A stretch of 64,000 bases of DNA, from the NCBI RefSeq assembly GCF_021556485.1, contig NZ_JAKGBW010000003.1, positions 1-64,000 of the forward strand, written 5' to 3'. The position numbers were made by a program, and so were the translations under genes. Below the pieces are notes generated by a model, which made no database searches, was not told the DNA's origin, and saw only the letters and a list, made by a program, of their open reading frames with translations. Numbering within the stretch: position 1 is the stretch's first letter; every line of letters begins with the position of its first letter. Shown here piece after piece: positions 26,828 through 36,218 of the stretch. The stretch is from Oceanobacillus alkalisoli (lineage in GTDB: Bacteria > Bacillota > Bacilli > Bacillales > Amphibacillaceae).

Positions 26828-28453
26828 ATGAAGTCAAGAAAATTATGGTTTCTTGTGTCTCTCATTCTAGCAATGGGTCTAGTCCTAGCTGCTTGTGCGG
26901 GAGACGGCGAGCCGACTGAAGAGCCGGAAGATGATTCTGCGACTGAAGACGGTTCAGAAGAGACTGCAGAAGGTGGAGATGGTGGCGGTGACTTAGTCAT
27001 TGCTATCGGAGCTGACGTTGTTTCCCTTTCTGCTCAAGGATCAAACGATGTTCCATCAAGTAACGTAGGTGAAAACATCTATGAAACATTAACAAGACTT
27101 GATGAGAACCAAGAACTACAGCCTGGTCTTGCAGAATCGTGGGAAGCAGTAGATGAGACCACTTGGGAATTTAAGCTACAAGAAGGTGTTACTTTCCATG
27201 ATGGTGCAGAATTTAATGCAGAAGCAGTAAAAGCGAACTTTGATCGTTTAGTTGATGAAGATATTGCATCTCCTCGTGCATTCTTATTTGAGGCAGTAGA
27301 AAGTGTTGAAGTGGTAGATGATTATACACTTCGTATCAATCTAGAATATCCATACGCTCCTCTACTATCTAATTTGGCTCATAGTGGTACAGCTATCATG
27401 AGTCCAGATGTAATAGAAGAAGATTATGCACAACTGGAAGATGGCGGAGACGTTGATGCATACATCAACCAAAACCCGGCAGGTACAGGTCCTTTCAAAT
27501 TTGACAGCTGGACACCTGGTGAAAGTGTTGTATTAACACGTAATGACGATTACTGGGGAGAAACAGCTAAACTGGATTCAGCTACATTTAAAGTTGTTAC
27601 AGAGCAAAGCGCTCGTATTGCTGAACTTGAAACAGGAGTCAGCCATGTAGTTGACGCAATCGGACCGAATAACATTTCCCGTGTAGAAGGTGCGGATGGT
27701 GTAAGTGTTCTGCAAGAACCAAGTGTTTCCTTATCTTATATTGGCTTTAACGTTCAAAAAGAACCATTTGACGATGTAAGAGTTCGTCAAGCAATCTCAA
27801 TGGCAATTAACAAACAAGAGATTATTGATGGTGTATATAATGGTATCGGAATCGAAGCTGTTGGACCTTTAGCTCCTCCAGTATTCGGTTATGATGAAAA
27901 CGTAAGTGGTATTTCACATGATCTTGAAGGTGCTAAAGAACTATTAGCAGAAGCTGGATATGAAGATGGCTTCTCTACTACAATTTGGACAAACGATAGC
28001 GAGGAACGTGTTGACACGGCAATTGCTGTTCAAGCCCAATTGAAAGAAATCGGTATCGATGTTAAAATTGAAGAACTTGAGTGGGGTGCTTACCTCGAAA
28101 GAACAGCAAATGGCGAACATGACATGTTCATTCTTGGTTGGTCTGTTGTAACATCTGACGCTGACTATGGAATGTATCCATTATTCCACTCTTCTAATGT
28201 AGGTGAGCCAGGTAACCGTTCTTTCTTAGAAGATGAAGAACTGGATGGCGTTCTTGATGATGCACGTAGAGCAACTGAACCGGAGGATAGACAAGCACTT
28301 TACTCTGAAGCACAAGAGATGCTTGTAGAACTTGCTCCAATGCTTTATATTCACCACCAAGACTACCTATTTGGCGTTAGCGATAACGTAAAAGATTTCG
28401 CAGTCGATGCACAAGGTATTTATCAAATCAAACAAGCTTATATTGAAGAATAA
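26828..28453 (+). CDS. Peptide ABC transporter substrate-binding lipoprotein (SBP family 5)
   Basis: A 541-residue lipoprotein. The signal peptide ends in the lipobox LAAC with the lipidated Cys at 23. An acidic, Gly-rich linker (residues 26-53) follows, then a family-5 solute-binding fold with ENIYETLTRLDENQELQPGL, WEFKLQEGVTFHDG, PAGTGPFKF and DDVRVRQAISMAINKQEII. It captures peptides for the divergently encoded OppBCDF-like transporter. The gene carries its own AAGGGGG ribosome site and a strong terminator, allowing higher expression than the permease genes. The acidic linker suggests a halotolerant host. Substrate could be oligopeptide, dipeptide or glutathione. Confidence 0.92.
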   Translation: MKSRKLWFLVSLILAMGLVLAACAGDGEPTEEPEDDSATEDGSEETAEGGDGGGDLVIAIGADVVSLSAQGSNDVPSSNVGENIYETLTRLDENQELQPGLAESWEAVDETTWEFKLQEGVTFHDGAEFNAEAVKANFDRLVDEDIASPRAFLFEAVESVEVVDDYTLRINLEYPYAPLLSNLAHSGTAIMSPDVIEEDYAQLEDGGDVDAYINQNPAGTGPFKFDSWTPGESVVLTRNDDYWGETAKLDSATFKVVTEQSARIAELETGVSHVVDAIGPNNISRVEGADGVSVLQEPSVSLSYIGFNVQKEPFDDVRVRQAISMAINKQEIIDGVYNGIGIEAVGPLAPPVFGYDENVSGISHDLEGAKELLAEAGYEDGFSTTIWTNDSEERVDTAIAVQAQLKEIGIDVKIEELEWGAYLERTANGEHDMFILGWSVVTSDADYGMYPLFHSSNVGEPGNRSFLEDEELDGVLDDARRATEPEDRQALYSEAQEMLVELAPMLYIHHQDYLFGVSDNVKDFAVDAQGIYQIKQAYIEE

Positions 28454-28458
28454 GCATA

Positions 28459-28497
28459 GAAAACAGCCTCGTACATGTTGTACGAGGCTGTATTTTT
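28459..28497. terminator. Bidirectional terminator after the peptide-binding protein
   Basis: A perfect 13-bp stem ACAGCCTCGTACA/TGTACGAGGCTGT (28463-28491) with a 3-nt loop, followed by ATTTTTA on the plus strand. It also overlaps the end of the minus-strand gene at 28496. Confidence 0.9.
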
Positions 28498-28918
28498 ATC
28501 TTGTTTTTCTTGGAAGCAATTGCTCATCAATCGGGATCTCCGGCCGGATGTCTAAAAGCGTGGAGATGAATTTCTCCCTGTCCTGCGGGGATACAGCTAC
28601 TACATCGTACTTTCCGCAAGATATCTGTATTCGTTTAAAAGATAACGCTGGAGAATTAATCGGCATTTTTGAAATCATGATTAATTTTATTTCAGGTATA
28701 TGAACCGTTTGACGGATTGGCCCATAATAAATTTTTATTTTATTCTCTTCAATTTTATATCCTGTACGGAACCAAAACCAGAGCAAAAATCCTGATAACC
28801 CGAGCATAATCAATGTTGTAACTACCTGTCCCTTCAAAAGTGGAAATAAGATGCCAAGAAGTGAGACGCTCCAGACAACACCTGTTATCCATTTATCTCT
28901 AATCGATGGGAAATACAT
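28496..28918 (-). CDS. Bacterial PH-domain membrane protein
   Basis: A 140-residue protein: two membrane helices (about 12-30 and 33-50) followed by a ~85-residue beta-rich domain with the pattern YKIEENKIKIYYGPIRQTVH...I..I.I, typical of bacterial PH (DUF1200-like) domains. These proteins are widespread in Firmicutes; function is generally unknown. GGGAGG precedes the ATG. It is 11 bp after ypcP, so it may be the last gene of the dynA-ypcP transcript. Confidence 0.65.
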   Translation of the reverse strand: MYFPSIRDKWITGVVWSVSLLGILFPLLKGQVVTTLIMLGLSGFLLWFWFRTGYKIEENKIKIYYGPIRQTVHIPEIKLIMISKMPINSPALSFKRIQISCGKYDVVAVSPQDREKFISTLLDIRPEIPIDEQLLPRKTR

Positions 28919-28929
28919 ATGCTTCCTCC

Positions 28930-29808
28930 CTACTTGACGGTTTCTGCAAACATACGATCCAAATTTTTGAATTCCAATGATTCAAGTTTTGGTTCAATTT
29001 TTGTTCGCTCAAATCTCTTTCTTGCTGTTTCCAGTTCACAATAAACGGGAACATCACATTTAATTTCGGCAAGTTTTCTGGAAAGATGGAGCATTTCAAG
29101 ATCTGTTTCCAACTTCGTCCGGATCCCTTTCGTTAACTGTTCCATATTGGCAAGCAGGCCTTCAATGGAATGATGCTCTTTCATTAAACGGATCGCAGTT
29201 TTTTCACCAATCCCTTTTACACCAGGGTAATTATCTGCACTATCCCCCATCAATGCCTTCATATCAACGATTTGATGCGGGTGAATTCCCTTTTTCTCAA
29301 AGAAATTATCAATCGTGAATAATTCATAGTTTCCTTGTCCTTTTCTCATAATCGAGACATTAATATTCTGGTCAACGAGTTGAAGCATATCCTGGTCCCC
29401 TGTGAGAATAATGACTTCATGATTGTCCTGATACATTCTTGCAAGCGTACCGATACAATCATCTGCTTCATAGTTTTCGAGACCAATATTTGGAATATTA
29501 AAGGCTTCGACAACTTCTTTAATTAAGTCGAATTGGGGCACTAATTCTTCTGGTGGTGCTTCACGATTTCCTTTATATGGTGGATAAATTTCGTTGCGGA
29601 AAGTTTTGCTTCCCATATCCCAACAACAGATAACATGACTTGGCTCATACGTATCAACCGCATCAAGAAAATACCGTAAAAATTGGTAGATGCCATTTGT
29701 TGGTATGCCTTCACTTGTTTTCATAAAGTTTCCTCGGAAGGCCGTTGCGAAAAATCCTCTAAATAACAGGGCCATTCCATCTACTAATAAGATCTTATTA
29801 TTTTCCAT
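28930..29808 (-). CDS. ypcP: 5'-3' exonuclease (PolI-like flap nuclease, YpcP)
   Basis: A 292-residue FEN-family nuclease corresponding to the 5' domain of DNA polymerase I. Acidic metal ligands are visible: LLVDGMALLFRGFFA, YEADDCIGTLA, LTGDQDMLQLV, and GDSADNYPGVKGIGEKTA, the last also forming the DNA-binding helix-hairpin-helix. It removes RNA primers and flaps in replication and repair. Its ATG directly follows the dynA stop codon (TAAATG), so the genes are cotranscribed, as in the ypbR-ypcP region of B. subtilis. Confidence 0.92.
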   Translation of the reverse strand: MENNKILLVDGMALLFRGFFATAFRGNFMKTSEGIPTNGIYQFLRYFLDAVDTYEPSHVICCWDMGSKTFRNEIYPPYKGNREAPPEELVPQFDLIKEVVEAFNIPNIGLENYEADDCIGTLARMYQDNHEVIILTGDQDMLQLVDQNINVSIMRKGQGNYELFTIDNFFEKKGIHPHQIVDMKALMGDSADNYPGVKGIGEKTAIRLMKEHHSIEGLLANMEQLTKGIRTKLETDLEMLHLSRKLAEIKCDVPVYCELETARKRFERTKIEPKLESLEFKNLDRMFAETVK

Positions 29809-32800
29809 TTATAATTCTACTCCTACTTTCTCTTCTTTAACGAGTTCTTCCAGCTGCTGTAAATTAGCTTTTAACCTTGGAAGCTCGGCTGGTGTTGCAA
29901 GCATCGTGAAGTAATTATTTACTTGCTGATCCAGGCGCTTCACAGACGATTCTTTCATCCTGCCGATCAACTCCTCCCATTGCTTCCTGTAGCCTGATGT
30001 CATTTTATCCTTATTTACCTTGATAAAATGCTCAGCTAATGGGAAGAGCAACTCATACAGTTCTTCTTTCATCGTTTCTTTTTCATTTTGTACGAAAAAT
30101 GCTTTCGTTCCTTTATATTTCCCGATAATATGCTGGAAGTGTTTCAGCTGGACGTCTATCAGCTTCTCTTCATAATCTGGTGTATACAATTCATAATCAA
30201 ACTGATTCGGCAAAGCAAATAAAGCATCGATTTCTTTATTCCTTACTTGCATCGCTTGGTATACTTCATTTGCTAACCGGAGGACATAGTGTTCCATCCG
30301 TAATGAAACGGCCTGAAGTTCTTGATTCAATTCGAAACGAATATATTCGATTAAATTTTCCAAGGCGTTCTTCAATTGATTATTTGCTTTTCTGCCATTT
30401 TCCGTGATGGTTGTTGGATTGAACATTTCTTTGAACATGTCGTGATAGCGAATGCCAAGTCGTTCTAAGACATAATAGAGTTGTTTTTCAACCCGTTGCT
30501 CCAGTTGTTGCTTGTATACATCTGTTTCATACGTATTAATATAAGCAGCTGCTTGTGCTTTATCTTGTTTCATGCGTTGCTTTTGCTGTTCTTTACTAGC
30601 TTCATCAAGTGTGATGGAAGCTATGTAGTGATCCATTGTTTCATAGATTCGCCTCATATCCCATATCGCACCCTCGAGTGTGAGAGCTGCCAGGTCATGA
30701 TGGATGAAGAAATAGAATTGTTGTTCAAATGCATCCATCTGTTTATTTAATGGGAGTTGCTGCAACTTTTCTTCCAAGGAAAGTTTACTGGATACTGGAA
30801 ATAATCGGCCATTGCGAATGCCTAATTTTGTTAATTCATCCTTTACGTAGGAGGTAACGAGTTCCAGTTCTTCTTCGCTTTCCGCAAGATCAGCAGCATT
30901 AACAATGAAAAACATCTTATCGAGTTGGAACGCTTCCTTCACCCGACCAAGCTGTAAAAGGAAATCTCGGTCAGCGCTCGACAAAGCGTGGTTATAATAC
31001 GTGACGTACAGGATTGCATCTGCGTGTTTAATATAATTGAAAGCTACGTTTGTATGACGGGCATTCACCGAATCGGCACCAGGGGTGTCAACTAAGGTAA
31101 TACCTTGTCTTGTAATAGAGCTATCATAATAAACATCAATTGTTTCAACAAAACAAGCCATCATTTCATCGGCGACAAAGATACCAAATTCATCAAATGA
31201 AATTTCACGTTCTTTTCCAATATATTCTTTATTGGCAATATAGCCCTTCATCACTGCACGGATATATGCTTGGTACATCTTATTTAACCGAGCGTCTCCG
31301 GTAATATTCTTTTTTTCAATCCACGTAAGCAGCCGTTCCAAGTTCTCCCCCTTTGGAGAAAATTTACGCGTCATCGCCATTAATTCTTCATATAAATCTG
31401 TTTCTTGTTTCATCGTGACAATGACTGTTCCGTGTGGGTGTTCATTGGTGACGGGATGAATTCGGTTTACTGTTGCTGTCGTAGGATTGGGGGAAACTGG
31501 TAACACCTTCTCCCCGATTAAAGCATTCGAAAAAGATGACTTCCCTGCACTGAATGCACCAAACAAAGCTATAGTAAATGTTCGATTATCAAGCCTGTCT
31601 TGCTTTATCTTCAGATCCGCTATTAAATCTGCAAAACCGGGAAGTCCTTCAGTTAGCTTAATCGTTTGCTCAATTCGACTGAGCATTTGTTCAGCTGAGA
31701 CATTGACGATGTCTGTTACCTCTTGGTTCGCATCATGTATTTCTTCCTCTATTTCCACCGGATTCTTTTCATAGACAGCTCGTTCCATGATAACAAATTT
31801 CTTTTGCTTTTGCTTCACTTTATTCAAGGTCTGTTCCCAGCTTTTATCATCTATCTGTGGTGTGTCGAACATGCGGTCGACTGCTCGTTGCTTCCCTTCC
31901 AACTCTTCATATATTTTATTGTATTTCTCGGTAACTATCCGTACTTCCTCCAGGTTTTCAATGGATGGTTGTTGATTATTTAACTTGTCCGCATGCTTCT
32001 TCGATAATGTTTGTTTCATCGTTTGCAATAAGCTTAAGGAGCGGCGTCTGAATTTAGCTTTAATATCGCTGGCAACGTCATTCGTATAGTTTAAGATATA
32101 CTCTCCATTTACCTGAGCACCCTGCTTTAATAGCCTTTCAAAATCAGAGCTATCGTAGTGAATCGAAAAATTATTCACTTCTTCCATTAATGCTTGATCC
32201 GTTAGTCCATAATCTTTCGAAAGCTGCACGTATTTATCCCTTAGCTTCCACTGGACACTAGAGCGAATGGTTTCTTGTATTGCTTTTTCAAATTCATTTT
32301 GACGGTTTAGTTTTTCTTCCGTCGTTTTCTTTTTAGAGCCGAACAAACCTATTTTAAAACCTGGCTGTTCCGCTTCAAGAAATCGTGCTGCTAAATCACG
32401 TAATTCTTTAGGCATAAGATATGCGTTTTGTAACGTTTGTTTTAATTCTGCTTGAAACGCCTCTTCCAATTCTTCTGGTTCCCACTCCATGATTTTCATT
32501 TGTTCCTCTGCTTGTTCCATTTCAGTTAATTGCAGCCTGATGGCTTCATCAACATCAATTTTATTTTTTAAATCTTCATATTGCTGTTCGAGAAAAGCTT
32601 TATGCTTTTCCATTACCTGTTTTACGGAAGCTTGAATATTGAAATGGGTGTTTTCCGTATTTTTCAGGATGGAAAACAGCGTATTTTTCACGTTTTTAAA
32701 TTCATTAATCGCTAAGGAACGATCATAAAGTGAAGTATAGAAAACATCTTTAGGGTAAATATTCCAAGCTGCAAAGGTTTGTCTGATGCTTTCTTTGAAA

Positions 32801-33444
32801 CTTGCAAAGGATAATTCTTCTTCATTATGTTTATCAACTTGATTAATAATTAAGTAAAATGGGATACGATTATCTTGCAGTGATTGAAGAAAATATAAAT
32901 TAACTTCCGATTGGACATGATTATAATCCATGACATAAAATAAACAATCGACTAAATGAAGTGAGCTCTCGGTCATTAAACGATCCGCATCATCTGCTGC
33001 ATCAATTCCCGGAGTATCCATAATAGCTGCCGCCTGAGGTATGATTGCATCTTTCGTACTGATTTCAATTCGTTTTATTTCATCTTTATCTGTAGAATAT
33101 GCCTTAATCATATCGAGATCATAAGGCTCTTTATATTCAACTGGATTACCATGCTTGAAGAACACTCTTGCCCAGCCTTCTCCAGACATTAATTTAACAG
33201 TATTTGCACTCGTTGGGATTGGACTCTTCGGCAAAATATCCTGTCCAAGCAGTGCGTTGATCATCGACGACTTCCCAGCAGAAAAATGACCAGAGAAACT
33301 CACAACAAGCTCTTTCTTTTGTAGTTTCTGATACAAATCCAATATTTTTTCCGCATTGTCCGCATCCTGATTCGCCTGCATCATTTGATAAAGAGCTGCA
33401 AATGACTCTTGCCTAAGCCCGCTCACTGTATTAACCTGTACCAT
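29809..33444 (-). CDS. dynA: Bacterial dynamin with two fused GTPase modules (DynA/YpbR)
   Basis: About 1,211 residues built as a tandem fusion of two dynamin-like units. The P-loops are GHFSAGKSSMINALLG near residue 50 and GAFSAGKSSFSNALIG near residue 630. Each unit also has a DTPG switch (MDTPGID, VDTPGAD) and long coiled-coil stalks. B. subtilis DynA (1,193 aa) has the same fusion; it tethers and fuses membranes and protects against membrane stress and phage. The start at 33444 (MVQVNTV) has CAGGAG upstream; a frame extension of 25 codons lacks a ribosome site. ypcP follows without a gap. Confidence 0.93.
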   Translation of the reverse strand: MVQVNTVSGLRQESFAALYQMMQANQDADNAEKILDLYQKLQKKELVVSFSGHFSAGKSSMINALLGQDILPKSPIPTSANTVKLMSGEGWARVFFKHGNPVEYKEPYDLDMIKAYSTDKDEIKRIEISTKDAIIPQAAAIMDTPGIDAADDADRLMTESSLHLVDCLFYVMDYNHVQSEVNLYFLQSLQDNRIPFYLIINQVDKHNEEELSFASFKESIRQTFAAWNIYPKDVFYTSLYDRSLAINEFKNVKNTLFSILKNTENTHFNIQASVKQVMEKHKAFLEQQYEDLKNKIDVDEAIRLQLTEMEQAEEQMKIMEWEPEELEEAFQAELKQTLQNAYLMPKELRDLAARFLEAEQPGFKIGLFGSKKKTTEEKLNRQNEFEKAIQETIRSSVQWKLRDKYVQLSKDYGLTDQALMEEVNNFSIHYDSSDFERLLKQGAQVNGEYILNYTNDVASDIKAKFRRRSLSLLQTMKQTLSKKHADKLNNQQPSIENLEEVRIVTEKYNKIYEELEGKQRAVDRMFDTPQIDDKSWEQTLNKVKQKQKKFVIMERAVYEKNPVEIEEEIHDANQEVTDIVNVSAEQMLSRIEQTIKLTEGLPGFADLIADLKIKQDRLDNRTFTIALFGAFSAGKSSFSNALIGEKVLPVSPNPTTATVNRIHPVTNEHPHGTVIVTMKQETDLYEELMAMTRKFSPKGENLERLLTWIEKKNITGDARLNKMYQAYIRAVMKGYIANKEYIGKEREISFDEFGIFVADEMMACFVETIDVYYDSSITRQGITLVDTPGADSVNARHTNVAFNYIKHADAILYVTYYNHALSSADRDFLLQLGRVKEAFQLDKMFFIVNAADLAESEEELELVTSYVKDELTKLGIRNGRLFPVSSKLSLEEKLQQLPLNKQMDAFEQQFYFFIHHDLAALTLEGAIWDMRRIYETMDHYIASITLDEASKEQQKQRMKQDKAQAAAYINTYETDVYKQQLEQRVEKQLYYVLERLGIRYHDMFKEMFNPTTITENGRKANNQLKNALENLIEYIRFELNQELQAVSLRMEHYVLRLANEVYQAMQVRNKEIDALFALPNQFDYELYTPDYEEKLIDVQLKHFQHIIGKYKGTKAFFVQNEKETMKEELYELLFPLAEHFIKVNKDKMTSGYRKQWEELIGRMKESSVKRLDQQVNNYFTMLATPAELPRLKANLQQLEELVKEEKVGVEL

Positions 33445-33560
33445 GACTACCGTCTCCTGCCCCTCATAAAATAACGATTTCACTCTATTATACGCAATTA
33501 TCACAAAAATTTCTACCAAACGCCTCTAATTAACATAATATAATTATTGTAGACAAGAGA

Positions 33561-33632
33561 CGTGGGGTCAGAGCATTTGTCCCACTTTTTGCAAGAAAAA
33601 ACCTTGACTTAGATTTCAAGCCAAGGTTTCTT
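33561..33632 (-). terminator. Hairpins after the yng-like operon
   Basis: On the minus strand AAACCTTG...CAAGGTTT (33599-33629) is followed by TTTTCTT, a rho-independent terminator 24 bp past the yngE stop. A second small stem GTGGG/CCCAC lies at 33561-33586. Confidence 0.8.
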
Positions 33633-33652
33633 TATTCAACGCTATTTCGAAA

Positions 33653-35182
33653 TTAAACTGGGTAAACTCCATGTTTTCTTTCTGTAAATGTAAGATTTTT
33701 ATCTTCGTAGATTTCGTATCGTTTTATCAATTCTTCCCGTAAGCGATCCGGGTGGATAATATCATCTATAACCATTTCAGAAGCCAAACGATAAATATCA
33801 ATTTCTTCTCTGTAGGCGTCCTGCTTTTCTTGAATAAACGCACTTCTTTCTTCCTCAGAGAGCTGGGCGATTTTATTCGCATGAACCGCATTTACCGCTG
33901 CTTCAGGACCCATCACAGCAATTTGAGCGTTAGGGAATGCAATCACACTGTCAGGCTCAAAAGCAGGCCCTGCCATCGCATAAAGCCCTGCTCCGTATGC
34001 TTTCCTCACAATAACTGAAATCTTCGGTACGGTCGCTTCACTCATGCTGGAGAGCATCTTTGCACCATGCCTGATAATCCCTTCCCGTTCCACCTTCGTT
34101 CCAATCATAAATCCAGGGACGTCTGTTAAGAACAGGAGCGGAATATTAAACGCATTACAGAGCTGAATGAATTTAGCTGCTTTATCGGCAGAATCAGTAA
34201 AGAGCACGCCGCCTTTTACTCTGGGCTGGTTCGCGATAATTCCAACACTTCGTCCGTTAATACGCGCTAATCCGGTAATCAGTTCTTTTGCAAATTCTTT
34301 CTTCACTTCAACCAGACTGCCTTCATCAATGACTTGATCAATCAAATCCAGCATATTAAAAGCAGCATTCTGATTTTCGGGTACGATTTCCGCAATTGTT
34401 TTTTCCGACGCTTTCACGTCTAGCGGATCAGTTACGGGAGGATTATATCTGAAGTTCGCAGGGAAATAGTTAAGATATTTCCTTGCATACGTTATTGCTT
34501 CCTCTTCTGTTTTCACTAGAACATCACCAACACCAGAAATGGTACAATGCATTCTCGCTCCGCCCATTTCCTCTAACGTCACTTTTTCACCAATGACTTT
34601 CTCTGCCATTCTAGGTGAACCAAGATACATAGAAGCATTTCCTTCCACCATGACGACGATATCACAAAAGGCTGGGATATATGCCCCGCCTGCTGCAGAT
34701 GGACCGAATAACAAACAGATTTGTGGTACTCTTCCAGATAATTTTATTTGATTATGGAAAATTCGGCCCGCTCCTCTTCGACCTGGGAACATTTCGATTT
34801 GATCCGTGATTCTTGCACCAGCTGAATCAACAAGATAAATAATCGGTATTTCAAGTTTAAGTGCCGTTTCTTGGATTCTGAGTATCTTCTCTACCGTCCG
34901 TTTCCCCCATGAACCAGCCTTTACAGTCGAATCATTAGCCATCACACAAACATTTTGGCCATTAATTTTACCAATTCCCGTCACAACACCATCTGATGGT
35001 AAATCTCCGGCCATACAATTAGCGAAAAAGGCGTCTTCAATCTCCATATCTCGGTCAAATAAAAGCTCTAAACGTTTCCGTACAAACAATTTTCCTTTTT
35101 TCGTGTTTGCCTCATGGTACTTATCTTTACCACCTTGTTTGATCGTTTCTGCTCGTTGTTCTAATTCCTCGATAAATGACAT
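33653..35182 (-). CDS. yngE: Acyl-CoA carboxylase carboxyltransferase subunit (YngE-like)
   Basis: A 509-residue carboxyltransferase with N- and C-terminal crotonase-fold halves. Acyl-CoA and carboxybiotin oxyanion-hole regions are visible as FGPSAAGGAYIPAFCDIV and RKAYGAGLYAMAGPAF. The context of acyl-CoA dehydrogenase, biotin carboxylase, biotin carrier and enoyl-CoA hydratase points to methylcrotonyl-CoA as substrate, as for B. subtilis YngE; propionyl-CoA is the alternative. It is the last gene of the operon and is followed by a terminator. Confidence 0.85.
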   Translation of the reverse strand: MSFIEELEQRAETIKQGGKDKYHEANTKKGKLFVRKRLELLFDRDMEIEDAFFANCMAGDLPSDGVVTGIGKINGQNVCVMANDSTVKAGSWGKRTVEKILRIQETALKLEIPIIYLVDSAGARITDQIEMFPGRRGAGRIFHNQIKLSGRVPQICLLFGPSAAGGAYIPAFCDIVVMVEGNASMYLGSPRMAEKVIGEKVTLEEMGGARMHCTISGVGDVLVKTEEEAITYARKYLNYFPANFRYNPPVTDPLDVKASEKTIAEIVPENQNAAFNMLDLIDQVIDEGSLVEVKKEFAKELITGLARINGRSVGIIANQPRVKGGVLFTDSADKAAKFIQLCNAFNIPLLFLTDVPGFMIGTKVEREGIIRHGAKMLSSMSEATVPKISVIVRKAYGAGLYAMAGPAFEPDSVIAFPNAQIAVMGPEAAVNAVHANKIAQLSEEERSAFIQEKQDAYREEIDIYRLASEMVIDDIIHPDRLREELIKRYEIYEDKNLTFTERKHGVYPV

Positions 35183-35200
35183 GTTTCAATCCTCCCCCAA

Positions 35201-35971
35201 CTATTCACCTTTATAGATCGGTTTACGCTTCTCACTGAATGCTCGCAGTCCTTCTTCCCTATCACGTGTCGGTATCGTTTTCTGATAAGCTAGATGCTCG
35301 ATTTCAAGACCGGTCATGAGATCTGTCTCCAGTCCGCGATTGATGGCAAGCTTTGCCTGCTCCAGCGCAACTGGACCTTTCGTTGCAATCGTGTCCGCAA
35401 GTGCTTTAGATCCATGAAGCAGTTCACTGCTGGAAACGACTTCTTCTAAAATACCGAGCTTCTTTGCTTCATGGGCGGCAACCGACTTGGCGGTATAGAT
35501 AAGACGCTTGGCTTGCCCTGGGCCGATTAACCGTGATAAACGCTGGGTCCCGCCTGCACCTGGAATAATTGCTAATGAGGTTTCCGTAAGTCCAAGCTTC
35601 GCATGTTCTGCAGCAATTCGCAGGTCACAGGCAAGAGCCAGCTCAAGCCCACCCCCAAAAGCGACACCATTGAGTGCTGCAATAACCGGCATACGCATGC
35701 TTTCAACCCGGTTCACTGTTTGCCCAATATATCGAACGGCTCGAACAACTTCCCGGTCAGTCATCGTTTTCCTTTCTTTCAGATCGGCTCCTGCACAAAA
35801 CGCTTTTTCTCCTTTACCTGTAAGAATGGTGCAAAAATTATCATAATTTGCGTCTACAGAATCAAGTGCTTTATTCATTTCATCCAACAATGCAGTAGAC
35901 ATTGCGTTCGCTGCTTCCGGTCGATTTAATGTAATGATGGATACATGACTTTCTACATGAACTTCAATCAT
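35201..35971 (-). CDS. yngF: Enoyl-CoA hydratase/isomerase (YngF-like, probable methylglutaconyl-CoA hydratase)
   Basis: A 256-residue crotonase. The oxyanion-hole segments AFCAGADLKER and ALNGVAFGGGLELALACDLR are intact, and the catalytic glutamate pair region appears as LGLTETSLAIIPGAGGTQRL. In a leucine-degradation operon the enzyme would hydrate 3-methylglutaconyl-CoA to HMG-CoA. It lies between the biotin-carrier gene (23 bp) and yngE (18 bp). GAAAGGAGC precedes the ATG. Confidence 0.85.
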   Translation of the reverse strand: MIEVHVESHVSIITLNRPEAANAMSTALLDEMNKALDSVDANYDNFCTILTGKGEKAFCAGADLKERKTMTDREVVRAVRYIGQTVNRVESMRMPVIAALNGVAFGGGLELALACDLRIAAEHAKLGLTETSLAIIPGAGGTQRLSRLIGPGQAKRLIYTAKSVAAHEAKKLGILEEVVSSSELLHGSKALADTIATKGPVALEQAKLAINRGLETDLMTGLEIEHLAYQKTIPTRDREEGLRAFSEKRKPIYKGE

Positions 35972-35994
35972 ATTGCTGCTCCTTTCCTCATTGA

Positions 35995-36207
35995 CTATTC
36001 GATAATTGCAATCTCGTCTCCTTCATTAACAAAGTCTCCTTCAGCAACTTTCAATTCTTTAACAATACCGTCCCCTTCAGCTGAAATTGGAATCTCCATC
36101 TTCATAGATTCCAAGATAACGACATCCTCTCCTGAGCTAACTGCATCCCCTTCGTTTTTAACAATTTTCCATACATTTCCTGCCATACTTGCTACTATTT
36201 TTTCCAT
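35995..36207 (-). CDS. yngHB: Biotin carboxyl carrier protein, stand-alone domain (YngHB-like)
   Basis: A 70-residue biotinyl/lipoyl domain. The biotin-accepting lysine lies in VILESMKMEIPIS, with the flanking hairpins GNVWKIVKNEGDAV and VAEGDFVNEGDEIAIIE typical of the fold. The domain is complete despite its size. It carries carboxybiotin between the biotin carboxylase YngH (11 bp upstream) and the carboxyltransferase YngE. Confidence 0.93.
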   Translation of the reverse strand: MEKIVASMAGNVWKIVKNEGDAVSSGEDVVILESMKMEIPISAEGDGIVKELKVAEGDFVNEGDEIAIIE

Positions 36208-36218
36208 GAAAACGCCTC

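Noticed and set aside
33445-33519. 25-codon N-terminal extension of DynA
   Set aside because: No ribosome site precedes it, and the internal ATG at 33444 has CAGGAG and gives the expected protein start.
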